Origin: Pelomonas parva
GTDB taxonomy: Bacteria; Pseudomonadota; Gammaproteobacteria; Burkholderiales; Burkholderiaceae_C
DNA length: 64,000 nt
Assembly (NCBI RefSeq): GCF_043555835.1
Contig: NZ_JBIGHV010000003.1
Location: forward strand, 372,001 to 436,000
Direction of reading: 5' to 3'
In this document: positions 44,553-53,415 of the stretch, piece by piece
Position numbering within the stretch: the stretch's first letter is position 1
Layout of the letters: the number at the start of each line of letters is the position of its first letter
Translations under genes and position numbers: made by a program
Notes under the pieces: model-generated
Seen by the model: the letters and a program-made list of their open reading frames with translations, nothing else
Told to the model about the DNA's origin: nothing
Databases searched by the model: none

Positions 44553-47500
44553 TTGAACCGCGTCTACAAATCCATCTGGAACGCCAAGTCCGGCACCTAT
44601 GTCGCAGCCGCCGAGGCGACCCGGGCCGGTGGCAAGAGCGGCTCCAGCCGTGCGCTCGCGACCGCAACGCTCCTGCTGGCGCTGGCACCATCGATGGCCT
44701 TTGCCGCGCCTACGGCCGGGGTGGTGACCTCCGGCTCCGGCGCCATCACGCAGCAAGGTGCCACGACGACGATCAACCAGGGCTCCGCGACGCTGTCGCT
44801 GAACTGGGCCAGCTTCAATATCGGCGCCCACGAGACGGTGCAGTTCATCCAGCCCAGCGCCTCGTCGATTGCGGTGAACCGCATCTTCGACACCGCCGGC
44901 AGCCAGATCCTCGGTCGGCTGAACGCCAATGGTCAGGTCTACCTCATCAACCCCAATGGCATCCTGTTCGGCCAGGGTGCGCAGGTCAATGTGGGCGGCC
45001 TCGTGGCCTCGACGCTGGATTCCCTGCAGCTCCATGGCAGTTCGGTCAGCCTAAGCGGCGCGGGCCAGGGCAGCGTGGTGAACCAGGGGCAGATCGAGGG
45101 CCGCTATGTGGCGCTGGTCGGCAACACGGTGGCCAACGATGGCACGATCAACACGCCCAACGGCACAGCGGCCCTGGGCGCGGGCAGCGCCGTGACGCTG
45201 AGCTTCGCGGGTAGCGATCTGGTGGGCCTGCAGGTGGACACGGGCGTGCTGAATGCGCTGGCGCGCAACGGCGGGTTGATGCAGGCCGACGGCGGCCGGG
45301 TGCTGCTGAGCGCGGGGGCCAAGGACGATCTGCTCGCCAGCGTGGTGAACAACACCGGCATCGTGCGTGCCCGCACGGTGGACCAGCGCGGCGGCGAGAT
45401 CGTGTTGCTGGGCGGCATGGCCGCCGGCACGGTGCAGGTGGGCGGCACGCTGGATGCCTCCGCGCCTGCGGGCGGCACTGGCGGCGCCATCGACACCAGC
45501 GCGGCGCATGTCAAGGTGACGAGCGACGCCCAGGTCACCACGCTGTCCAGCACGGGCCAGAACGGCAGCTGGCTCATCGACCCGACCGACTTCACCATCG
45601 GCAGCGGCGGCAGCATCTCCGGCGCTACGCTGAGCGCGTCGCTGGGTTCGGGCAATGTCACCATCCTTTCCAGCGCAGGTGCCGGCAGCAGCGGCGCGGG
45701 CAACATCTATGTGAACGACACGGTGTCCTGGGGCGCCAACCTGCTGACGCTCACCGCCGCCAAGGACATCGTCGTCAATGCCGTGATGACCGGCACCGGC
45801 AGCGCCTCGCTCGCGCTGAACCCGGCCACGGCCAATGGCAGCGATGCCGCCGTCGCGGGCGGTGCCGTCAAGATGGGCCTGGGCACGGCCGGCAGCGTCA
45901 ACGCCGGCACGGGCAACGCCTTCACCGGCCAGGTCAACTTCAACAGCGCGGGCACGCTGAGCATCAGCGGCAACACCTACACCGTCATCAACAGCCTCGG
46001 CAGCGCCGGCAGCACGACGGGCACGGACCTGCAGGGCATCCACGGCAATCTGAGCGGCCGCTACGTGCTGGGCAGCAACATCGACGCCACGGCGACCGCT
46101 GGCTGGAACGCCGGCGCCGGCTTCAACCCCATCGGCCTGGGCTCGGGCAGCTTCACCGGCGCTTTCAATGGGCTGGGGCACAGCATCGACGGCCTGACCA
46201 TCAGCCGCGCGGGCAACACCGAAGTGGGCTTGTTCAGCCGGCTCAACGGCGCCAGCGTCAGGAATGTCGGCCTGAGCGCCGCCACCGTGGCGGGCGCCGG
46301 CAACATCGGCCAGTTGGTGGGCTACGCCACCAACTCGACGATCAACCGCGCCTACGCCAGCGGCACGGTCACCTCGGGAGGCGGCCTGGGCTCGGTGGGT
46401 GGCCTGATCGGCGCGCTGGCCGGCACCACGGTCAGCGAGAGCTTCACCGCAGGCAGCTTGACCAGCACGGGCGGCGGCAATGTCGGCGGCATGCTCGGCG
46501 CGATGGAGGGCGGGGGCTTGATCGACAACAGCTACTCAGCGATGACGGTGAACAGCACCAACGTCGTGGGCGGCCTGGTCGGCGCCATGAGCAGCGCCAA
46601 CACCTCCACCGATTCCACCGTTAGCAACAGCTACGCCACGGGCAACGTCACCGGCTCTCTGGACACCGTGGGTGGCCTGGTTGGCTACATGGGCGGCACG
46701 GTGTCGAAGAGTTATGCCACGGGCAATGTCACGGCGCCCGGCGGCAGGATTGGCGGCCTCGTCGGGCACAACGGCGCAGACATCAGCGGCAGCTATGCCA
46801 CGGGCGCTGTCACCAGCGCCAACGGCGGCGAACTGGGCGGCCTGATCGGCCGCAACGACATCGGCGCCACGGTGGACAGCAGTTATGCCACCGGCAACGT
46901 CAGCTCCCAAGGCAACTACCAAGGCGGCCTGGCGGGCAGAAACCTGCGCACGATCACGAATTCATACGCCACCGGCAATGTCGGCGACGGCGGCACCGGC
47001 AATGCCGACTACGTCGGCGGCCTGGTCGGCCAAACCGACGGCAACCGCGGCCCCTTGATCACCAACAGCTACGCCACCGGCGCCGTGACCGGCGGCAGCT
47101 ATGTCGGCGCGGTCCTGGGCCGGTTGGACACCGGCCTCGTGAACAACACCTTCTACCTGTCCGGCGTCAACGGTGCGGTGACCGGCCTGGGCAGCGCCGG
47201 CTCATTGCGCACGGGCGGCAGCTCGAATGCCGGCATCGCCGACGTGGCGGGCATCACGCACGGCATGAGCCTGGCCGCCCTGCGGGCCAAGCTCAACCTC
47301 ACGTCGGCGACCGGCGCCAACGGCAACGTCAACCCCGGCTGGGACTTCGACACCACCCCCATCTGGGGCTACGAGGCGGGCCGGAACAACGACATGCCCG
47401 TGCCCTGCGCCTTCATCACCTGCGTGCTGACCATCCGGGTCTATGTCGCGCCCGTCACCGGCTCCAACGTCTACGGCAGCGCGCCCCTCTTCAGCTACAG

Positions 47501-50243
47501 CCTCGTCGATGCGAGCGGCAGCCCCTACTCGCTGACCAACGCCTCCGTCACGGGCACGGCCCTCTACGTGGGCAGCCCCATCCTGCCGAGCAGCAGCACC
47601 GGGGCCGGCAGCTACAGCTTCAGCTACGACAGCGGCCTGAGCCTAAGCGGCTCGGGCGCCAGCCAGTACGTGCTGAGCGCCTACAGCCTGCCCACCGCCT
47701 GGACGGTCACCCGGGCGCCGCTCACCGTCACCGCGCTGGGTGCCAGCCGGGCCTACAACGCCAGCAGCTACAGCGGCGGCAACGGCATCAGCTACAGCGG
47801 CTTCGTCAACGGCGAGACGGCGGCCGTGCTGGGTGGCGCGCTCGGCTACGCCGGCAGTGCCCAGGGCGCGCGCAACGTCGGCAGCTACAGCGTCACGCCG
47901 CAGGGCTTGAGCAGCAGCAACTACGCCATCAGCTACACCAGCGGCACACTGGCCATCACGCCCGCTGCGCTGACGCTGGCCGCCGCCAGCGCCAGCAAGA
48001 CCTACGACGGCACGCTCGCGTCCAGCGGCGCGGTCACCGTCACCGGCCTGCAGGGCAGCGACAGCATCAGCGGCATCAGCCAGGCCTACAACAGCAAGGA
48101 CGTGGCAAGCGCGACCACGCTCACGGTCAACAGCGGCTACACCGTCAACGACGGCAATGGCGGCGGCAACTACACCGTCAGCACGACGGGCGCAGCCGGC
48201 AGCATCACCGCCGCAGCCCTATCCGTCACCGCCCAGAACGCCAGCCAGGCCTACAACGCCAGCACCTACGGCGGTGGCAATGGCGTGGCCTACAGCGGCT
48301 TCGTGAACGGCGAGACGGCGGCCGTGCTCGGCGGCACGCTCGGCTACGGCGGCAGCGCGCAAGGCGCGCGCAACGTCGGCAGCTACGCCCTCACGCCGCA
48401 GGGCCTGAGCAGCAGCAACTACGCCATCAGCTACACCAGCGGTACGCTGGCCATCACGCCCGCCGCGCTGACGCTGGCCGCCACCAGCGCCAGCAAGACC
48501 TACGACGGCACGCTCGCGTCCAGCGGCGCGGTCACCGTCACCGGCCTGCAGGGCAGCGACAGCATCAGCGGCATCAGCCAGGCCTACAACAGCAAGGACG
48601 TGGCGGGTGCGAGCACCCTCAGCGTCAACAGCGGCTACACCGTCAACGACGGCAACGGCGGCGGCAACTACACCGTCAGCACGGCGGGCGCAGCCGGCAG
48701 CATCACGCCCGCCACGCTGACAGTGACGGCGCTGAATGCCAGCCCGAGCTACAACGCCAGCAGCTACAGCGGCGGCAATGGCGTGAGCTACAGCGGCTTC
48801 GTCAACGGCGAGAGCGCAGCGGTGCTGGGTGGCACGCTCGGCTACGGCGGCAGCGCCCAGGGCGCGCGCAACGTCGGCAGCTACAGCCTCACGCCACAAG
48901 GCCTGAGCAGCAGCAACTACGCCATCAGCTACACCAGCGGCACGCTGGCCATCACGCCCGCCGCGCTGACGCTGGCCGCCGCCAGCGCCGGCAAGACCTA
49001 CGACGGCACGCTCGCGTCCAGCGGCGCGGTCACCGTCACGGGTCTGCAAGGCAGCGACAGCGTCAGCGGCGCCAGCCAGAGCTACAACAGCAAGGACGTG
49101 GTGGGAGCCAGCACGCTCACGGTCAACAGCGGCTACACCGTCAACGACGGCAATGGCGGCGGCAACTACACCGTCAGCACGGCGGGCGCAGCCGGCAGCA
49201 TCACACCCGCCACGCTGACCGTGACGGCGCTGAATGCCAGCCCCAGCTACAACGCCAGCAGCTACAGCGGCGGCAACGGCGTGAGCTACAGCGGCTTCGT
49301 CAACGGCGAGAGCGCAGCGGTGCTCGGCGGCGCACTCGGCTACGGCGGCAGCGCCCAGGGCGCGCGCAACGTCGGCAGCTACAGCCTCACGCCGCAAGGC
49401 CTGAGCAGCAGCAACTACGCCATCAGCTACACCAGCGGCACGCTGGCCATCACGCCCGCCGCGCTGACGCTGGCCGCCTCCAGCGCCAGCAAGACCTACG
49501 ACGGCACGCTCACGTCCAGCGGCGCGGTCACCGTCACCGGCCTGCAGGGCAGCGACAGCATCAGCGGCATCAGCCAGGTCTACAACAGCAAGGACGTGGC
49601 CAGCGCGACCACGCTCACGGTCAACAGCGGCTACACCGTCAACGACGGCAACGGTGGCCGCAACTACACCGTCAGCACGAGCACGGCCACGGCGAGCATC
49701 GCACCCGCCGTGCTGAGCTATGTGGCGGCCCCCGCCAGCATGATTGCCGGCACCAGCACCCCGAGCCTGAGCGGCACGGTCACCGGCTTCGTCGGCGGCG
49801 ACACGCTGGCCAACGCCACCACTGGCTCGCTGGTCTGGAGCAGCAGCGCCGGCCAGACCGGCGCTCCCGCCGCCTACGCGGTCCAGGGCGGTGGCCTGGC
49901 CGCCGCGAACTACGTCTTCACGCAGGCGGCCGGCAACGCGACGGCGCTGGTGGTCCAGCCAGGCGTTCTGCCGTCCCCGGTCGTGAATGCCGTGGCGGTC
50001 TACACGACGACCCAGAGCTCGACGGCAATGCCCCCTGGCGCCAACCCGGGCAGCCTCCTCCCGCCAACGGCCTCGGGTGCCGGCAGCGGTGGGGCCAGCG
50101 CCGGGAACCCGGCTGCGGCAGCCGGCGGCACGATCGTCAGCGCGCCGCTCGCCTTGAACGGGCTCTCGACGCTGCAGATCAGCGACGGCGGTGTCAACGT
50201 CAACCAGTTCAAGCGGCCCGCCCCCGGCGACGCCGGCAAGTAA
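44553..50243 (+). CDS. Two-partner secretion adhesin (FHA-type TpsA) with ESPR, GLUG and MBG/YDG repeats
   Basis: A 1896-residue exoprotein. I prefer TTG 44553 because it gives the extended-signal motif MNRVYKSIWNAKSG and lies seven bases after TGGGGA; ATG 44547 and TTG 44514 are alternatives. The signal peptide ends PSMAFAAP. The TPS domain (GAITQQGATTTINQGS, NGQVYLINPNGILFGQGA) targets the partner transporter. A GLUG region (46300-47150, repeats such as NSYATGNVTG and VGGLVGYMGG) and four tandem 166-residue MBG/YDG units follow. The tail is not repetitive. It is secreted by the TpsB encoded 62 bp downstream and probably acts as a surface adhesin. There is no toxin domain visible. Confidence 0.93.
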   Translation: MNRVYKSIWNAKSGTYVAAAEATRAGGKSGSSRALATATLLLALAPSMAFAAPTAGVVTSGSGAITQQGATTTINQGSATLSLNWASFNIGAHETVQFIQPSASSIAVNRIFDTAGSQILGRLNANGQVYLINPNGILFGQGAQVNVGGLVASTLDSLQLHGSSVSLSGAGQGSVVNQGQIEGRYVALVGNTVANDGTINTPNGTAALGAGSAVTLSFAGSDLVGLQVDTGVLNALARNGGLMQADGGRVLLSAGAKDDLLASVVNNTGIVRARTVDQRGGEIVLLGGMAAGTVQVGGTLDASAPAGGTGGAIDTSAAHVKVTSDAQVTTLSSTGQNGSWLIDPTDFTIGSGGSISGATLSASLGSGNVTILSSAGAGSSGAGNIYVNDTVSWGANLLTLTAAKDIVVNAVMTGTGSASLALNPATANGSDAAVAGGAVKMGLGTAGSVNAGTGNAFTGQVNFNSAGTLSISGNTYTVINSLGSAGSTTGTDLQGIHGNLSGRYVLGSNIDATATAGWNAGAGFNPIGLGSGSFTGAFNGLGHSIDGLTISRAGNTEVGLFSRLNGASVRNVGLSAATVAGAGNIGQLVGYATNSTINRAYASGTVTSGGGLGSVGGLIGALAGTTVSESFTAGSLTSTGGGNVGGMLGAMEGGGLIDNSYSAMTVNSTNVVGGLVGAMSSANTSTDSTVSNSYATGNVTGSLDTVGGLVGYMGGTVSKSYATGNVTAPGGRIGGLVGHNGADISGSYATGAVTSANGGELGGLIGRNDIGATVDSSYATGNVSSQGNYQGGLAGRNLRTITNSYATGNVGDGGTGNADYVGGLVGQTDGNRGPLITNSYATGAVTGGSYVGAVLGRLDTGLVNNTFYLSGVNGAVTGLGSAGSLRTGGSSNAGIADVAGITHGMSLAALRAKLNLTSATGANGNVNPGWDFDTTPIWGYEAGRNNDMPVPCAFITCVLTIRVYVAPVTGSNVYGSAPLFSYSLVDASGSPYSLTNASVTGTALYVGSPILPSSSTGAGSYSFSYDSGLSLSGSGASQYVLSAYSLPTAWTVTRAPLTVTALGASRAYNASSYSGGNGISYSGFVNGETAAVLGGALGYAGSAQGARNVGSYSVTPQGLSSSNYAISYTSGTLAITPAALTLAAASASKTYDGTLASSGAVTVTGLQGSDSISGISQAYNSKDVASATTLTVNSGYTVNDGNGGGNYTVSTTGAAGSITAAALSVTAQNASQAYNASTYGGGNGVAYSGFVNGETAAVLGGTLGYGGSAQGARNVGSYALTPQGLSSSNYAISYTSGTLAITPAALTLAATSASKTYDGTLASSGAVTVTGLQGSDSISGISQAYNSKDVAGASTLSVNSGYTVNDGNGGGNYTVSTAGAAGSITPATLTVTALNASPSYNASSYSGGNGVSYSGFVNGESAAVLGGTLGYGGSAQGARNVGSYSLTPQGLSSSNYAISYTSGTLAITPAALTLAAASAGKTYDGTLASSGAVTVTGLQGSDSVSGASQSYNSKDVVGASTLTVNSGYTVNDGNGGGNYTVSTAGAAGSITPATLTVTALNASPSYNASSYSGGNGVSYSGFVNGESAAVLGGALGYGGSAQGARNVGSYSLTPQGLSSSNYAISYTSGTLAITPAALTLAASSASKTYDGTLTSSGAVTVTGLQGSDSISGISQVYNSKDVASATTLTVNSGYTVNDGNGGRNYTVSTSTATASIAPAVLSYVAAPASMIAGTSTPSLSGTVTGFVGGDTLANATTGSLVWSSSAGQTGAPAAYAVQGGGLAAANYVFTQAAGNATALVVQPGVLPSPVVNAVAVYTTTQSSTAMPPGANPGSLLPPTASGAGSGGASAGNPAAAAGGTIVSAPLALNGLSTLQISDGGVNVNQFKRPAPGDAGK
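47721..49712 (+). repeat. Four tandem 498-bp units (MBG plus YDG domain)
   Basis: Units begin at 47721, 48219, 48717 and 49215; the spacing is exactly 498 bp (166 codons) each time and the repeats are near identical at DNA level. Each encodes an MBG-type domain (TYNASTYG-like start, SSNYAISYTSGTLAITPA end) and a YDG-type domain (KTYDGTLASSGAVTVTGLQG, GYTVNDGNGGGNYTVST). Such near-identity invites recombination and copy-number change. Confidence 0.9.
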
Positions 50244-50305
50244 CAGCACCAGAACAGAGCACCGGAACGGCCGCTCACGCGCGGCCCGACCTCACCGGAT
50301 CGACC

Positions 50306-51970
50306 ATGACCCAAACCCTTCTCGCGGCCGCGCTGGCCTCCCTGCTCGCGCTGCCCGGCACCGCCCAGGCGGCCGCGCCCGCCGGCACACCTCCCGGCTC
50401 CGGCGATCTCCTGCAACAGCTCAAGCCCGCCCAGCCGCCCATGCCGGCCCCGGCCAACACCGGCCTGCGGGTTCAGCAAGGCAGCGCCGAATCCCTGCCG
50501 GCCAGCCAGCCCTTCGCGGTGCGGCAGGTGCGCATCATCGGCAACACGCTCGTCGACACGGCCACGCTGCACGCACTCGTCGCCGCTGCGGAAGGCCGCA
50601 GCCTCACGCTGCAGCAGCTCGAAGACCTGGCGCGCCATATCACCGCCCACTACCAGGCCCGGGGCTACCTGGTGTCCCAGGCCATCGTGCCCGCGCAAAC
50701 CATCAAGGACGGCATCGTCACCCTCCAGGTGGTCGAGGCCCGCCTTGGCAAGGTGGTGCTCGACAACCAAAGCCGTGCCGCCACGTCGCTGCTGCAAGCC
50801 ACGCTGGCCACGCTGCAGGCCGGCGGCGCCGTCGAGCAGGAGCGCATCGAGCACGCGCTGCTGCTGATCTCCGACATCTCCGGCCTGACCGTCAACGCCG
50901 TGCTCAAGCCCGGCGAACAGGTGGCCACCTCCGATCTCGTGGCCACGGTCCAACCCCGGCCCGCCGTGAGCGGCAGCGTGCAGGCCGACAACCTGGGCAA
51001 CCCGGTCACCGGCCGGGCGCGGCTGGGCGCCAACGTCACCATCAACACGCCGCTGGGCCTGGGCGACGCGCTCAGCCTATTCGCGCTGACCTCCGGGTCG
51101 GACATGCGCATCGGCATGCTCGACTACGAGTCCGTCGTCACCGGCTCGGGCACCCGCCTGGGGGCGTCCTATTCCACGCTGCGCTACAAGCTGGGCGGCG
51201 ACTTCAAGGCCCTCGGTGGCCATGGCACGGCCGACACCTGGAGCCTGCGCGCCCGGCAACCCCTGGCCCGCAGCCGCACCTTCAACCTCCATGGCCAGGT
51301 CCAGGCCGAGCGGCTGAACCTGCGCGACCAGGTTGACAGTGCCGGCATCCAGTCGGCCCGCCGCGTCGAGACCCTGAGCGCCAGCCTGTCGGGCGACAGC
51401 CGCGACGTGAACGGCTTGAACTTCTGGCGCCTCGCGCTCACCGGCGGACAGGTCCGCTTCAACAACGCCGTGGCGCAGCAGGCAGATGCCGTGACCACCC
51501 GGACCCGGGGCGGCTTCCACAAACTGAACCTCAGCCTCGCCCGCCTGCAAGGGCTGGACGCCAACACCTCGGTGCTGCTCAACGTGGCGGGCCAATGGAC
51601 GCAGGACAACCTCGACCCGTCGCAGAAGATGAGCGTGGGCGGCGCCTACAACGTGCGCGCCTACGACATGGGCAGCCTCAGCGCCGACAGCGGCTACACC
51701 GCCACGGCCGAGCTGCGACGGCGCCTGGGCGCGGCCTGGCAAGTCCAGGCCTTCGTGGACGCCGCCCAGGTCACGGTCAACCGCAAGCCCTGGGACGCCA
51801 GCCAGCCGAACCGCGCCCGCTTGTACGGCGCCGGCCTCGGCCTCGAATGGAGCAACCCCGAGGGCTGGGCCGTGAAGGCGAACATCGCGCAACGCCTGGG
51901 CAAGCTGACGCCACTGCTCGACACCGCCGCGCGTTCACGCGCCTGGATTCAGCTCAGCAAGGAGATCTGA
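50306..51970 (+). CDS. Two-partner secretion outer-membrane transporter (TpsB, ShlB/FhaC family)
   Basis: A 554-residue Omp85-family transporter. The signal peptide is followed by a Pro-rich linker, POTRA domains (QPFAVRQVRIIGNTLVDTAT, ARGYLVSQAIVPAQTIKDGI), then the 16-strand barrel ending in a terminal aromatic/hydrophobic strand (RSRAWIQLSKEI). The L6 motif reads NVRAYDMG, i.e. VRAY in place of VRGY, seen in some TpsB subgroups. It forms an operon with tpsA and translocates it across the outer membrane. Confidence 0.93.
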   Translation: MTQTLLAAALASLLALPGTAQAAAPAGTPPGSGDLLQQLKPAQPPMPAPANTGLRVQQGSAESLPASQPFAVRQVRIIGNTLVDTATLHALVAAAEGRSLTLQQLEDLARHITAHYQARGYLVSQAIVPAQTIKDGIVTLQVVEARLGKVVLDNQSRAATSLLQATLATLQAGGAVEQERIEHALLLISDISGLTVNAVLKPGEQVATSDLVATVQPRPAVSGSVQADNLGNPVTGRARLGANVTINTPLGLGDALSLFALTSGSDMRIGMLDYESVVTGSGTRLGASYSTLRYKLGGDFKALGGHGTADTWSLRARQPLARSRTFNLHGQVQAERLNLRDQVDSAGIQSARRVETLSASLSGDSRDVNGLNFWRLALTGGQVRFNNAVAQQADAVTTRTRGGFHKLNLSLARLQGLDANTSVLLNVAGQWTQDNLDPSQKMSVGGAYNVRAYDMGSLSADSGYTATAELRRRLGAAWQVQAFVDAAQVTVNRKPWDASQPNRARLYGAGLGLEWSNPEGWAVKANIAQRLGKLTPLLDTAARSRAWIQLSKEI

Positions 51971-52089
51971 TCGGCGACAGCCGGACGGGCCGCGCCCGGC
52001 CCGACACGCCCAAGCGTGGGTCGAGTTGAAAGAGCGGCAGGCCATCCGCGCTATCGTTACGACCTCCCCTCCAACACGAGCCCCCCCCG

Positions 52090-52533
52090 ATGCGCCTCGT
52101 CCTCCTTGCCGCCCTGACCCTGGCCGCCGCCAGCGCCGCCCAGGCCACCTCCTTCGCCTCGTCGGCCGCCGCCGGCGGGTCTGCCTCCTCGGGCAGCGTG
52201 TCCGACTCCTTCAAGGCCTCGTCCGGCAGCAGCGCCGGCGGCGACAAGCGCGCCGAAGGCCGCTACCGCGTCACCGACGTGGCCCAGGCCGAAGCCGGCA
52301 AGCTGCGGCTGACGCTGGCCCGCGACGGCGCCGCCAACGCGAACGACACCGTCGAGCTGACCCTGCCCCAGCAAGCCCTGGCCGCCCGCGCCGTCAACGT
52401 GGGCGACTCGGTGCAGGCCACGCCTCAGCCCTATGGCACCGCCTTCGCGCATGCCGATACGGGCCAGGCCTTCTTCCTGGTGCTGGAAGACGCCTGGCAT
52501 CGGGAGCTGGCCGCGCGCGTCGTCAAGCCTTGA
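52090..52533 (+). CDS. Hypothetical secreted protein
   Basis: A 147-residue protein with a signal peptide (MRLVLLAALTLAAASAAQA), a Ser/Ala/Gly-rich linker and a small beta-rich domain (GRYRVTDVAQAEAGKLRLTL, VNVGDSVQATPQPYGTAFAH). No family is recognised. Its stop overlaps the start of the DUF2145 gene by four bases (TTGA), so the two are coupled. Confidence 0.75.
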   Translation: MRLVLLAALTLAAASAAQATSFASSAAAGGSASSGSVSDSFKASSGSSAGGDKRAEGRYRVTDVAQAEAGKLRLTLARDGAANANDTVELTLPQQALAARAVNVGDSVQATPQPYGTAFAHADTGQAFFLVLEDAWHRELAARVVKP

Positions 52534-53411
52534 TTCGTCACTCCCTGGCGGCGGCGCTGCTGGCCGCTGCCGGCGCAGCCCAGGCCGGCTCGCTGCCCCA
52601 GGGCTGCGACCGCCCCGTCACCGTCACCGCCACGCAGCAGGACCGCCTGCTGCGCTTCGCCGCCGTCATCCGCGAGACGCTTGCCGCCTCGGGCGCCAAG
52701 GCGGCGCTGATCGCCCGCTCGGGCACCGACCTGTCGCGCTTCGGCCTGCGCTATTCGCATGCCGCTGTCGCGTTGGCTGACGGCCTGGACACACCGTGGG
52801 CCGTGCGCCAGCTCTACTACGCCTGCGCCGAGGGTCAGGCGCGCCTGTTCGACCAGGGCCTGGCCGGCTTCGTGACCGGCAGCGACGACGCCGAGGTCGG
52901 CTACGTCAGCTTGCTGCTGCTGCCACCCGAGGCCGCCGCGCCACTGGCCGCCGCCGCGCGGGACAAGGGCGTCGCGCTGGGCCTGCTGCACGCGCGCTAC
53001 AGCGCCAACGCCTACCCCTTCAGCACCGATTTCCAGAACTGCAACCAGTGGGTGGCCGAGCTGCTCGCCGCGTCCACCGCCGGCACGACCACCCGTGCCG
53101 ATGCCCAGACCTGGCTCAAGCGCGAAGGCTATGCGCCCGAGCCGGTGCACGCCTCGCCCTGGCTGATGCTGGCCGGGCGCTTCGTGCCCTGGCTGCATTT
53201 CAGCGACCACCCTGTCGAGCAGCTCAATGCCGGCGCGGTGCAGACCAGCCTGCCGACGAGCGTCGAGGCGTTTGCGCTGAAGCGCTGGCCGGCGGCGCGG
53301 CGCATCGAGTTCTGCCATGGGCCGCAGGGCGTGGTGATGCGCGAGGACGGCCAGCCGCTGGCGCAGGGCTGCGTGCCACAGACAGGCGACCGCGTGCTGC
53401 CGCTCGACTGA
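52530..53411 (+). CDS. DUF2145-family protein
   Basis: A 293-residue protein with a signal peptide (IRHSLAAALLAAAGAAQAG) and the DUF2145 pattern, including LRYSHAAVALADG (His), FSTDFQNCNQWVAELLAAST (Cys) and WLKREGYAPEPV. The conserved His and Cys recall a permuted NlpC/P60-type cysteine hydrolase fold, though activity is not shown. The start is TTG 52530 within the stop of the preceding gene. Confidence 0.82.
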   Translation: MIRHSLAAALLAAAGAAQAGSLPQGCDRPVTVTATQQDRLLRFAAVIRETLAASGAKAALIARSGTDLSRFGLRYSHAAVALADGLDTPWAVRQLYYACAEGQARLFDQGLAGFVTGSDDAEVGYVSLLLLPPEAAAPLAAAARDKGVALGLLHARYSANAYPFSTDFQNCNQWVAELLAASTAGTTTRADAQTWLKREGYAPEPVHASPWLMLAGRFVPWLHFSDHPVEQLNAGAVQTSLPTSVEAFALKRWPAARRIEFCHGPQGVVMREDGQPLAQGCVPQTGDRVLPLD

Positions 53412-53415
53412 CGCG

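Noticed and set aside
47721..49712. Regular repeats considered as a CRISPR array
   Set aside because: Units are 498 bp, coding in phase and lack spacers; they are protein-domain repeats.
48219..50249. 676-codon minus-strand frame antisense to the adhesin
   Set aside because: It is the reverse of the MBG/YDG repeats in one phase, repeats with their 498-bp period and has no start signal; a shadow of tpsA.
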